This document shows positions 45,101 through 54,845 of a stretch of 64,000 nt of DNA, piece by piece (position 1 is the first letter of the stretch; each line of letters opens with the position of its first letter). The translations under genes were made by a program, and so were the position numbers. Source of the DNA: Ceriagrion tenellum (taxonomy: Eukaryota > Arthropoda > Insecta > Odonata > Coenagrionidae); the NCBI GenBank assembly GCA_963169105.1, contig OY720639.1, forward strand, positions 48,217,848 through 48,281,847, given 5' to 3'. The notes under the pieces are model-generated. The model was given only the letters and a program-made list of their open reading frames with translations, was not told where the DNA came from and made no database searches.

Positions 45101-45400
45101 AGAAATAGGGTGAATGAAGGCATATTTCCTTTGAGCTCTTGTAAGGGTTGCACACAAAAAATTAACTCGGCGAAACTTGCCTCATTCTCCCTCTGAAATC
45201 TCGCAGTTCACGAAAGTTCTAAACAATCACTGTGCATCACTGCTAAAGTCGATCTTACGATCGATCGATGAGACCTTATGATAGCGTGAGTTTCGAGAGT
45301 TCGTCAGCTTCCCGAAACAGCTCAGTTGAGGAATAGATCTGTAGCAAAGAATGCGTTGAACCACATAAAAATTAAAATGGAAGATTTGCTGTACATGTAA
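39121..45400. other. Long stretch with no recognised element
   Basis: About 6.3 kb without recognisable transposon coding sequence, tRNA or strong palindrome. GC-rich islets lie at 40,290-40,600 and 44,900-45,130. Small ORFs (up to 90 codons) have no domains, and ORFs overlap on the two strands at the islets. This is the cleanest unique-looking part of the window. Confidence 0.45.
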
Positions 45401-45417
45401 GAACTGCATACATTGAT

Positions 45418-45643
45418 AAACCTAGAGAGATACATTGTCGAACAGATAGGTGCTATAACTCGATCTTATCGCTCACAATAAGCTGCCACAATAAAAACCG
45501 AGCTCTACTGATTACACTCCAATAATATATGCCACCATTTCAACTCCCACAACCTCATCCCTTACATCTTTACACTGATGGTGTCCTAACGACCCCTACC
45601 ACACGCCCATGCAGCGGCTCGAAGGGTAGAATGCAGATGTAGA
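45418..45643 (+). mobile_element. LINE 3' end
   Basis: Starts with the coding end HIDKPREIHCRTDR and ends with a UTR containing CCCCTACCACACGCCCATGC, a GGCTCG-AGGGTA segment and a short GCAGATGTAGA tail. It is severely 5'-truncated. Confidence 0.75.
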
Positions 45644-45820
45644 ACTATTTGTTCACTTACTTTATCGAATTTTCCGTACGCATTTTTGCTTTAACGTATC
45701 CGCAGAGGACTTCACAACAAAACCCCTTTTTCAATGTGGCTAGCAATCGATTGCTGCCCAACAATCTATAGCGAAGATAGTTTCGGGCCTTACTTGGTGG
45801 AATTCCTTGATAGCAGAGAT

Positions 45821-45943
45821 AGAAGAATTAACACTGCAATTTCACATGGTAAGAGATATATAGACACCGGATGACGTTACTCTGCGGCGAAACCAGTCGG
45901 GCAATAAATCTACTACCACATGGAATTGCAGTGTTAATTCTTC
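45821..45943. repeat. Palindrome with hammerhead-like core
   Basis: The arm AGAATTAACACTGCAATTTC (45,821-45,852) is repeated inverted at 45,914-45,943. The loop region reads CCGGATGACGTTACTCTGCG then GCGAAACCAGTCGG (45,868-45,901), where CGGATGA and GAAAC sit at hammerhead-like spacing with one change from CUGAUGA. A PLE-type terminal unit is likely. Confidence 0.65.
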
Positions 45944-46197
45944 AATCCTTGATATCTACAGCGACGCAGGTCACGGTCTTGGCTGGAATCAAGAGACAGT
46001 TGAGCCGGGCTCAACTCTCTTAATTTCACCCGCCACTCTACGCCAAATCGAGTTACGTCGCGTTAAGTATTTGTGAACTAGTACGTGCTATTCTCGAGGA
46101 ATCATCTCCGGCGGTGCGCCAAGTCAAATCAAATAACGCGCGTTAAGTTGCAGAGAAGTGAAATTTGCAATGAGAACAGTTACATCTATTATAAGGA

Positions 46198-46269
46198 AGC
46201 AGAGTGGCGCAGTGGAAGCGTGCTGGGCCCATAACCCAGAGGTCCGTGGATCGAAACCACGCTCTGCTA
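46198..46269 (+). tRNA. Initiator tRNA-Met (CAT)
   Basis: The 72-nt gene starts AGCAGAGTGGCGCAGTGGAA. It has the three G:C pairs of the initiator anticodon stem (CTGGG CCCATAA CCCAG), anticodon CAT, and GGATCGAAACC in the T arm. The AGCAGAG/CTCTGCT acceptor stem begins with the A:T pair typical of eukaryotic initiators. A six-T terminator follows at 46,277. Intact. Confidence 0.97.
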
Positions 46270-46304
46270 AGTGAAATTTTTTAACCGTTTGGAGTAATTA
46301 CTTT

Positions 46305-47069
46305 TGTAGACAGTGAAAGAACGTTATTTTTCAGTCGTTAGGCCTCGTCTGGAATATGCTGCCAGTGTATGGGATCCATATGAGGCGGGGTTGATATCGG
46401 AATTAGATCGCGTGCAGCGAAGAGGAGCTAGTTTTGTAAAACGATGCTATGATAAGTTTAGTAGTGTGTCTGGATTGTCAGAAGAATTGGGACGGGAATC
46501 GCTATCACAGCGTAGACTAAATTATAGGCTTAACCTCTTAACTAAATTTCAGGAAAAACATTTCTCCGGCGACGTAAAAAAACATACGATTAACCCCCTA
46601 GTACTACGGAAAATTGGATCGAGCTAATAAAATTAGAGAGATAGATTGTAGAACCGATAGGTATAAAATATTTTTCACGCGTACCATTCGGGACCATAAC
46701 AGCTGTGATCGTCGTCATGGACAGTGCGACTAGTGACAATAGGCAGACAGTAAATCTTTCTCTTTATATTCTCTACGTTCTTATTTATGCATGACGTAAA
46801 TATTGATGTTTAAATATTGATGTTTGCATGATATTTTGAAACTGTAGTAGTAGTCTTTGTAACCCTTGCATATTGAAACGATTTACGATATAATGTTTCT
46901 TGGCTGGTAGATTATTAATTGGCGCGTTGCATGAGTGGTACGCTGGTTTCAATGTAGTTTCGGTGTTCTGCCGTATAATTCATGCTTGTCTGGTGTGGAA
47001 GCACCCCCTACCACACCCCTTTTGGGTGGCTTGCAGGGTAAGACGTAGACGTAGACGTAGATGTAGAGA
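46305..47069 (+). pseudogene. 5'-truncated LINE directly downstream of tRNA-Met
   Basis: The open frame reads SVVRPRLEYAASVWDPYEAG, VQRRGASFVKRCYD and ESLSQRRLNYRLNLLTKF. After frame changes it reads KIREIDCRTDR and FFTRTIRDHNSC. The UTR follows with CCCCCTACCACACCCC, GGGTGGCTTGCAGGGTA and a GACGTAGACGTAGATGTAGA tail. It begins only ~35 bp past the tRNA, at the tRNA's terminator. Confidence 0.88.
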
Positions 47070-47530
47070 ACGGGGCTTTATACTAGACGACGAAATCCAG
47101 TATTTTTGTGACAGTAGGGCGCTTGAATTAAATATATTTAGAATATAAAGCAGAGCCTGCCTCAATGAGAGGCGAATCAAGGTATTGGTTCCGGTCGGGT
47201 TCTCGGCCAACTGTCCATGCGTGCGTTCCCTCCACCACTCCTCATCTCACTGGCTCTCAGAGAAGCTATTTGCACGGTCTGGTCTTTGTTTCTCCCTCTT
47301 TCAGATTAACAATCGACGACATTTCAGGAGTGACTGTTTGGGGTCAGTTACGTAGCTGGATTTTGAATCGACTGGGATGGTCTGTCCCTGTGGGGAAAGT
47401 ATAATGTGCGAGAAACTTATTTAGACTCAAGATGAAAATTGAAATTGCGATACAATAATTCTGAATGTCTTATTTAAAATTTAAAATGCAAAATTAGAAA
47501 TATAGGCTGTTACAATCATTCAATCTTGAC
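47070..47530. other. No supported feature
   Basis: Short unique-looking spacer; an 82-codon ORF overlaps the preceding LINE tail and is not a gene. Confidence 0.35.
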
Positions 47531-47539
47531 TCAATAACT

Positions 47540-48815
47540 AAGGATGACGCAATACAAAATTTTGATATTTCTGACTTTAACGAGCCGATGGCTGACATAA
47601 AAATTCAACGTGTTAGAATAACTATAAAACTGCGCTCCGTTAAAAGCAACAAGGCCCCAGGTCCAGAAAGAACACCTGCACGTGTGCTCAAGGAGTTTTC
47701 GCAACAAATGGTACCATTCTTAAACATTTATGTTTAGCTAATCATTATCCGAAGGCAAAGTGTCCCAAGACTGGAAAATAGCTAACGTGACACCGATATT
47801 AAATAAAAAGAAAGAGGAATGACCCAGGAAATTACCGGTTTATATCGTTAACATTACTTTTATGCAAGATCCTCGAAAACATTGTCGTTAGCAATATTTA
47901 AAAAATTCCTGGATAATCGTAACTTCTTACATATCAGTCAACATGGCTTCTGTAGGGCAGGTCCTGCGAAACACAATTTACGCTCTTCCTTCATGACATC
48001 CTATATTCAGGTGACTCGAAAAAGCAAGTCGACACGATATTCCTTGATACTAATGTGGCATATAACAAGGTTCCTCACAAAAAACTCATTTATAATTTGC
48101 AGTCATGCAGAGTTATTAAGAAAAATAGTGAATTGGGTTAGGGAATTTCTCATTGGTCGAAAACAAAAAGTAGTTATTGATGGCTTTAGGTCTGATATGG
48201 TCGAAGTCACATCCGGTTTTCTTCAAGGAAGCGTGATCGGCCCTCTTTTATTCATTATTTATATGAATGACTTTAGTTCTCGAGTTAGCAGGACATTAAG
48301 ATTATTTGCAGAAGATATAGTAATCTACCGTGAAATAAGCAAAGACGCGGACTTTGAAGTTATGCCATCGGACCTGAGCAATGTTCATTCGTGCAGCCAG
48401 GAGGGGGGGGGGCTAGAATTAAATCTTAGTAAATACATCACAGTACTTTTCTTGCGAAAGTCATCACACAAATGTCATACCGACACTGTGGGTGAAGTAA
48501 ACATAAAATCTTCAGATAAAGTGAAATATCTTGGAATTGCCTCAACTTCTCATATATTGTGGGAAACATAAAAATTTTACAAAAAAATAATGAAATACAA
48601 AGAAAAGCTGCACGCTTCATTAAAAACTGCTACGAACGAACATATAATGTCTCAAAACTTTTAGAGGGATTAAGATGGGAGTCCCTAGAGACTCGGAGGC
48701 TACACGCTAGGCTTAGCTGGCTTAAGAAATTCAGAAATGGTGTGTTTCAGAGCGACGCAGAATATTATCATGACGCCTCACAACATCTCTAGGTCTGAAA
48801 GAGCGATAAAATAAG
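47540..48815 (+). pseudogene. LINE reverse transcriptase, longest copy
   Basis: The pre-RT segment SNKAPGPERTPARVLKEF is at ~47,640. A 229-codon frame (47,882-48,571) then holds NFLHISQHGFCRAG, VNWVREFLIGRKQKVVIDGF, SGFLQGSVIGPLLFIIYMND, LRLFAEDIVIYREI and KVKYLGIA. The palm motif, normally [YF]ADD, is FAED here, so the second catalytic Asp is Glu. A second frame (48,559-48,792) gives IQRKAARFIKNCYERTYNVS, LRWESLETRRLHARL and VFQSDAEYY. It is inactive because of frameshifts at both ends and the palm change. Same family as the minus copy at 13.2-13.9 kb. Confidence 0.93.
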
Positions 48816-49092
48816 AGAGCAGTCAGCATCAAAAATATCTGAAGTAAATGCGCGGCTAGTTCCGTGGTTCTTTGAAAATCACGCCAGAGTGTTCGATAAT
48901 CTTTTTTTACGTCTATTTGAAGGAAATTCTCATCTAATAACCAGATTACTGAAGGTCCTCGACTTGCGCTGGAGATGCGTGCTGAAGAAGTGTGACGTAA
49001 AATGGTACCAGACATTCTTGGCCACGTTAATTCTATTATTTACCAAGGCGTTAATCTTTAAGGTCGTTTGTTTGCCTTCATTCAAAAACACA

Positions 49093-49380
49093 GAGGGTTG
49101 ATATTCGCCATGAAAAAATCATTTGACTTGACCAGAATTCGAACCCGGATTTCCCAATTGACGGCCAGGTGTGTTTTCCAGTTACACACCTGGTACACAC
49201 ACATTGCAACTCGATAACACATCTAACAGGGCATTGGGAGATCCGGGTTCGAACCCCGGTCAATTCAAATGATTTTTTTCATGGCGAATTTCAACCCTTG
49301 GTGTTCTTGCACCCCTGCGAGTGATTTTGCACCATATCATTTGTAAATACAACGATGGGAAATTCTTTATTTAACAACTA
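49093..49380. repeat. Inverted repeat with opposed tRNA T-arms (copy 1)
   Basis: The arms 49,093-49,160 and 49,237-49,299 are inverted copies. Each contains TTCGCCATGAAAAAA-type sequence and a tRNA 3'-half-like stretch: AATTCGAACCCGGAT on one side, GGGAGATCCGGGTTCGAACC on the other. GGTTCGAACCC is a perfect pol III B box. A shared 3' extension to ~49,380 (GCACCCCTGCGAGTGA) also occurs in copy 2 at 62,057-62,285. Confidence 0.85.
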
Positions 49381-49435
49381 ATAAATTTTAACAGATACTT
49401 AAGATAGGAGAGATTATTCAAAAAACACAAACGCA

Positions 49436-50104
49436 TTAGCATCTAACCGAGAAAATTTTTCCGACGGTCCATACTAGCATGGACGTAACATCGAATAAGA
49501 CGTATATTGAAACGATGTAAATTGAGGACTTACTGTATTCCGAATACATGTTTGGTAATATTTTTGAGATCCATGGAATCAGCATCGCAAACCACATCGA
49601 TGCGTAGCAATATCGCTCGGGCAGGTGCTCGCGTTGCGGTGGAGTGAAAAGAAAAGAGCATGAAAGGGATTCGGTTGGGGGAGGGACAGAGGGGCTGGTA
49701 ATGAAGGGAATATACAATGCGTGTTGGTTGGGGGAAGGGAGAGAAGGGGGTGGAATAGGATAATAATAAGAAGGCACCCCCCGCCCATGTCCCACTCGCT
49801 GGTGGCGGAACCTGAGGGGAGGATGGGGAAGAGGAATGAGACGAGGGAGGGCCGCCATTTGCTCATTTGTTCCGGGGGGAGAAAGGGTGGAACGGGGAAT
49901 CGCCGGAGTATAATCTATTCTCCGCGTCATGCGATATTGAGCTGGTTGCGTGGTTTGGTTGGGACGAGCGGCGATTCGCCACGGGGCACAGGCCCTCACC
50001 AGCGATATTGTATGGGCGGCCTCAGTCCAGCCGGGGGTCGCTTCGAGGGATGAGCAGTTATTTGGTGCGGGGGTCGATTTGTATGGATGAGGCGTTTCAT
50101 ACAA
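49436..50104 (-). other. GC-rich islet with 222-codon ORF, probably not a gene
   Basis: The islet (49,580-50,100) has a 222-codon minus-strand frame, proline/serine-rich with PPPSLPSP-type low complexity and a hydrophobic C-terminal end. Frames of 95 to 110 codons are also open on the plus strand and in another minus frame. Simultaneous openness in several frames is typical of GC-rich, stop-poor sequence. No domain is visible. I keep it as the longest non-transposon ORF but do not call a protein. Confidence 0.35.
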
Positions 50105-50214
50105 GTTTTCTCCGCGGAATTTTCAATAATACTCCACATTTTCATAAAGCCTCAGAAAGTTAAAACCTAGAGATCGGGAAGGTTAGCCTTCCTCCTATAA
50201 CTATTATTTTTATA

Positions 50215-50730
50215 GATCGGTTGCTTGCAGACTTGGGCATACCTGGGAACGAGGATGCAGACTCTCTTGTCAAAGACGCCCTCAGTAAGGAAAATATTGA
50301 CTTGAATACCGTCCCAAGCATCGAAGTAGCGAATATGTTAAAGAACATCTCTCTCCGGAAATGGGGTGATCAGTGGTCAGACATATCAGGCAATAAATTA
50401 CGGACTATAAAAAAGGACCCACAATCCTGGCTCTCTTCCATGCGGAGATGCCGGAGAGAGTAGGTAGTATTAACGACGCTTAGAATAGGGCACGCTGGTC
50501 TAATTAACTCCAATCTATTCAAAGAAAGAAAAGAGCCTCAACTGTGCAATCACTGCGGTTCCCAGATCACGGTGAAGCACATTTTTTAATGTCCTCCGCA
50601 CGGTGACCTTTGGAGGGGAAAGAATATAAGTGGTAGCTATTTGGAAATGTTAGGGGACAATTATAATAAGATTAATCTAATATTGGAGTACATTAAAGAA
50701 GCTGGAATTTACCTCTTAATATAACTGTGA
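50215..50730 (+). pseudogene. LINE RNase H domain C-terminus
   Basis: The frame begins DLGIPGNEDADSLVKDAL, the final active-site block of the RNase H domain of I/Loa/R1-type LINEs (H.GI.GNE.AD). It continues WSDISGNKLRTIKKD, LRIGHAGLINSNLFKERKEP and the zinc-knuckle-like LCNHCGSQITVKHIF. One in-frame stop (TAG at ~50,461) and another before the CPPHGDLW end. This is a different clade from the other LINEs here, which lack RNase H. Confidence 0.9.
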
Positions 50731-50819
50731 AATGTTATTCCTTTTAAATAAAGATCGCAGACGATTATTTTAGTTAGTGAGGAGTAAAATTATTCTTATT
50801 ATATAATTTTAGACCGCAG

Positions 50820-51810
50820 AATACACTGAATACGATGCAAATCCCTTTTTTCTGGCGTTCTTGTATTTTCTTCTCTCTTCTATTAGTTTCCTAATCTCCG
50901 TCTTTATCCATGGCTTCTTCGTGTAGGCCGTCTTACTCAACAGTTGATCCTCTGCTACTTCTGCGATTGTCCTCTTCAGCTCATCCCATTTTTCTTCGAT
51001 GTCCAGTTTATCCCCATTCTCTAGTTTTCTTTCGACAGCTGCGGCAAATTCCTTTCTATTTCCTTTCAGGCCGGTATTTTCGTGTCCAATCTTCGTTCGC
51101 GTTTTATCTTCATGATTTTCTTGTATCGAAGGTGGCTGTCCATGGCTAATAGGTTGTGGTCACTGTTTATATCCGCACCGAGATAGCTATTGCACTGCTT
51201 GACTTGGTTTTTATATCTGGCACTGACAAGTATATAGTCTATTTGATATCTGGCTATATCCCCTGGCATCTTTCATGTGTACCTCCTACGCGGATGGTGC
51301 TCAAAGACTGTGTTAGCTACTACCATATTCTTCTCATTGCAGATATCCTACCAGCCTTTCTCCATTGACATTTCTTTTGCCCAGTCCGAAATATCCTACA
51401 CTATTTCCTTCCTTTTCTTCTCCTACCACTGCGTTCCAATCTCCCATGACGATGAGGTTTTCTCTTCCTTTCACTACCCCGAGACCTTCTTTAATTTGCT
51501 CATAAACTTCTTCTATTTCTTCATCCGTATGGCAAAACATGGGCTTGTACACCTGAACGATCACTGTATCCATCGGCTCTCCTTCCAGCTTCACCATTAG
51601 GATCCCTTCGTTGTACTGCCAGATTGACTTCACTCTCATGCCCCATCTTTTCTTCAGTATGATGCCTACACCTGCAATCCTCTGGTCATCTCCTGAATAT
51701 ATCACTCGGCATCCGTTGCTACAGTAGTCATCTGCCCCCGCCAACTTGATCTCGCTAACTCCCAGTACATCTACCTTAGCCTATACATCTCCATCTCCAC
51801 GTTCTCCAGC
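50820..51810 (-). pseudogene. LINE AP endonuclease domain
   Basis: The minus strand gives VDVLGVSEIKLAGADDYC (~51,760) and then a 136-codon frame. That frame holds GVGIILKKRWGMRVKSIWQY, DTVIVQVYKPMF, ENLIVMGDWNAVVGEEKEG and GYFGLGKRN. Downstream pieces are YQIDYILVSARY, YLGADINSDHNLL and KPWIKTEIRKLIEERRKYKN. The catalytic GDWN and SDHNLL motifs are intact, unlike the copy at 30.2-31.3 kb. Frameshifts follow, and RT is absent. Confidence 0.93.
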
Positions 51811-51870
51811 TTCCCGCTCACGCCTAAAGACGCAGTACCCCGACCGATTCCGTGAACTTCATTCTCACCC

Positions 51871-51932
51871 GAAGCTGTGGCTGATGGCCATGGCTGAAGC
51901 CATGGCTGTGGCCGAAGATGTGGCTGTGGCTG
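51871..51932 (+). repeat. GGCTGTGGC simple repeat
   Basis: Imperfect hexamer/trimer repeats of GCTGTGGC and GATGTGGCTGTGGC type, coding for alternating Ala/Met/Val in the plus frame. It leads directly into the perfect hairpin at 51,933. Confidence 0.8.
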
Positions 51933-51976
51933 TGGCGCAAGGAGATCGAACCGTCATGTTCGATCTCCTTGCGCCA
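51933..51976. repeat. Perfect 19-bp hairpin
   Basis: TGGCGCAAGGAGATCGAAC (51,933-51,951), a 6-nt loop CGTCAT, then the exact complement GTTCGATCTCCTTGCGCCA (51,958-51,976). The stem is perfect and GC-balanced. It could act as a terminator-like or cruciform structure, or mark a break repaired by foldback. Confidence 0.9.
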
Positions 51977-52030
51977 TCAATGCCTTCTGCTGAGACTGCT
52001 GCCTCTCAGTAGTTGGGTCATATTCGAGTA

Positions 52031-52103
52031 GCGTGCAACCCTCGAACCTGCGACCCTCGGATTGAGAGTCGAACATGCTACCACTGGTCTAAAACGGACC
52101 CCA
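52031..52103 (-). repeat. tRNA-like SINE head or tRNA pseudogene
   Basis: The minus strand reads TTTTAGACCAGTGGTAGCAT (A-box/D-arm-like), a CGACTCTCAATCCG anticodon-arm-like segment and GGTCGCAGGTTCGAGGGT (B-box-like T arm). No complementary acceptor stem closes the ends, so it is not a functional tRNA. The distance between the A and B boxes suits a tRNA-derived SINE. The 3' body and tail were not delimited. Confidence 0.55.
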
Positions 52104-52650
52104 ACATATATCAAACCGTTTTGTACACAGTTTGAAATATGGTTTAAGATACCAAAAATTCATCCGTCTTACTAATAAAATGAGATAAAAAACAAAATTT
52201 CCTTTTCTTGCTTTACCTCTGCGTAACCAACTATGATATCGCTAATGGTAGCTGAGAGTGGCCATTTCCCAGGTAGGGTGATAATCTTCTTAATGACAGG
52301 CTAACTAGGACGTGGCGCCGCCTACCTACCATGAGCCTATTATATTATCAAAGTCTATTTCATTTTTTTAATTATTGTTCGCTTAATATGAAATGTTCCA
52401 TATGAATGGTTCCATCGTTATTCTCAATCAATTGTAATCATTGCTTGCTGGGATAGTTAAATACTTATCACTACAAAAAATACTCAAAAATATTTTAAAC
52501 TAAAAATGCCATCTCGAAAAAAGTACCTTCTGGGGCGGACCTCCACTTCTACCCCCATGTCCCCATGGTACCCCACTGTCTGAGAGTAAAGGATCTGGTT
52601 TCGCATCGCGTCTGGTATCAGGGTTTTTGGTAGAGAAATTAGTAGCCCTT
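52104..52650. other. No supported feature
   Basis: AT-rich with a small GC patch (GACGTGGCGCCGCCTACC, ~52,312). No element recognised. Confidence 0.35.
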
Positions 52651-52655
52651 ATCTC

Positions 52656-52880
52656 TAAAGCCCGTTTTACATGGGGCGCGTAATTGCGCAATCTGATGAA
52701 TGAACGTACGTGCATTTCGAATTGCACCCTGTAAAGCGGTGAATTGCAAGAACACATGCGAGGATGCAAGAACGCGAAATGGCAAAATAGGCCCTGCTCT
52801 AATTCAGTACCTACTCCACGCCGATTGAGAAAAATATGCTGAGTTTAATCGCGCAATTTCGTACCTACAGTAAAACGGGC
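52656..52880. mobile_element. Short MITE-like element
   Basis: The terminal inverted repeat AAGCCCGTTTTAC starts the element and returns as GTAAAACGGGCTT at the end. Internal subterminal motifs GTAATTGCGC and GCGCAATTTCG are also inverted. About 225 bp with no coding capacity. Three-base flanks (TAA / TAT) hint at a short target duplication but do not match exactly. Confidence 0.65.
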
Positions 52881-53129
52881 TTATTAGGACGTGTTCGAGT
52901 GTTGGTGGAGGCGGATATTTTTCAAGCCGAATACCAAAAACCACTCGAATCCCATCAGGACAGAATTTCAACTGTGATACTCCGTCCGTCGGAAGGTGAG
53001 TATTCTTTTGCATTTTTCCACTTCCTTCGCTTTTGCCAATGTTTTTTTTTCAATCAGACACAAAGTGAAGCTTAGAGCAGACGGTCAGATAAAAACAACT
53101 ACATGCCACAGGGATGAAGATGCTACGAT

Positions 53130-53470
53130 GGTCCGGGGGTGTGACCCTTAAAGATAAAGTTAGAAACGAGCACAATTGTACTTTATAAACGAGAAACATT
53201 CAAGGTGGCTAACATAACAGACAAACTTAGAGAAAATCGTCGTCTGCGTTGGTACGGGCATGTCATGAGGCGTAACGAGGAACATGACAAGGAAGGTTAT
53301 GAACACAGAACAACCAAAAGAGATCCAGGCCACACGCAGACGACCTGGATTGGTACCATTACTAAAGATACGAAGACAATGGACATACAACCTGAAGTGA
53401 CGCAGCAGGGCACAGAGTGGCGAAGAAGGACCAGGAAGGCCGACCCCAAGAGACATGGGAAATAGGCACG
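53130..53470 (+). pseudogene. LINE C-terminus
   Basis: The frame 53,205-53,465 reads VANITDKLRENRRLRWYGHV-like sequence (starting MANITDKL), then MRRNEEHDKEGY, TWIGTITKDTKTMDIQPEVT and EWRRRTRKADPKRHGK. The RWYGHV.RR block and the W....R..DP end are typical LINE C-termini. It is one uninterrupted frame of 86 codons, so this is a relatively young fragment, 5'-truncated. Confidence 0.85.
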
Positions 53471-53479
53471 GCAGAAGAA

Positions 53480-54840
53480 GAAGCACAGAGTGAAGCTGAT
53501 TATGGGTGAACAAGCATGGAATCTCCAGGTACTAAATATATAACTGATGATGACACATTTCAATAGGGTGCACGAGATCGACGTGAGAGAAGTGGATCTG
53601 TAGTTACTGGGCTCTTCTTTATCACCACCAAGAAATATAGGCCAAATTTTCGCGATTTTCCAATGGTAAAAAAACTATATTCAGTTAAGGATGTTTTACA
53701 TATTATTTTTAAGTACGGTGCTGATGATGATGCTAATTCTTTCCACGCTCTGGCGGGGATTTGATTAAGACAGGAAGATATCTCGGAGTCAATGGTTTTC
53801 AGGGGACTTTATATGCCACGCCTATAAATATATTTAGACTATTGTTTTTTCACATAGTCTGGATAATTTCAATACAGCTCTTGCTTGTTGTAAAGAAGCT
53901 TTAAAAAAAGGGTTTTTGGATATTTTCTTTTCCAAATTTGTTCGTAGCTGGGTCTCATAGGTTGCTTTTCATTGATGTTACTGTTGAGTCATTATCTTGA
54001 ACCTCCATCACTTAAAATCAAAATGCTTGTAGGATAATCCTAAAAACATTCGTCCAATATTTTACATTTATATACTGTTGATGCTTTCCGAAAGGTCATC
54101 TTTGCTGCAGTTTTCGCTTTCTGCGTGGCCTCTCATGTTCCTCGCTAGATGGATCCTGAAGAGCTTTCTTCGTTTTCCATACTGATTAAAAATGAAACGT
54201 AGTATTTATATTAATGAAAGACACACCAAACTCTAGCTCATTTTATCTTACGTTTAACCATGGTTGTCGATTATTTTTACAATGCATTTTTCATGGCGAT
54301 GAGAACTAAAAAGTGCCGGTTTATTGTCATTTTCGAACGGAACGCTCTCTTAGGCATGTAATAATAAAGAAACTTGATATTAAATCGCATGAAACTCTTG
54401 TTCTGCGTAGAAAAAACATATTTAAATCTATCGCCAAGCCTTTAGTTCTTCCAAAATTTCCACAAAAAAGTTATTAATTTTATTTAAAAAACTCTATTCT
54501 TGGTAATGAATTGCACTGTAAGCAAGATCTCGATCTTGTTTTGAATCTCTTTTCAATAGTATTTAAAAACAATTACCATAGTTAACCAACATTGAGACAT
54601 CAATTTTGAACGTACTAACCATTCCCGGTCACACAACGAGGATGGTAATGACTAATCGCATAAAAATACGAACTATCATCCTGTCGGATGGCAAAAAACA
54701 ATTATTGTTTATAAGCAAGGAAATTTGAACAGGGAAGTATATGTCACTGTGGCTAGCGCCTACTATTCGCAAGTGTTCGGGTAACTAATTTTTATCTAGG
54801 TATAACTGGTGGGTTCGGGCGTAACTTTATGGACTTTGTT
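53480..54840. other. AT-rich, no supported feature
   Basis: No ORF of note, no palindrome and no RNA gene seen. Confidence 0.45.
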
Positions 54841-54845
54841 AACAT

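Noticed and set aside
49105..49300. Pair of real tRNA genes in opposite orientation
   Set aside because: Only T-arm and 3'-half-like parts are present; no D arms, anticodon arms or acceptor stems.
49436..50104. 222-codon ORF as a proline-rich protein gene
   Set aside because: Overlapping frames are open on both strands of a GC-rich islet, with low complexity and no domain.
52031..52103. Functional tRNA (possible Glu or suppressor-like anticodon)
   Set aside because: No acceptor stem closes and the anticodon stem has a mismatch; better explained as a tRNA-derived repeat.
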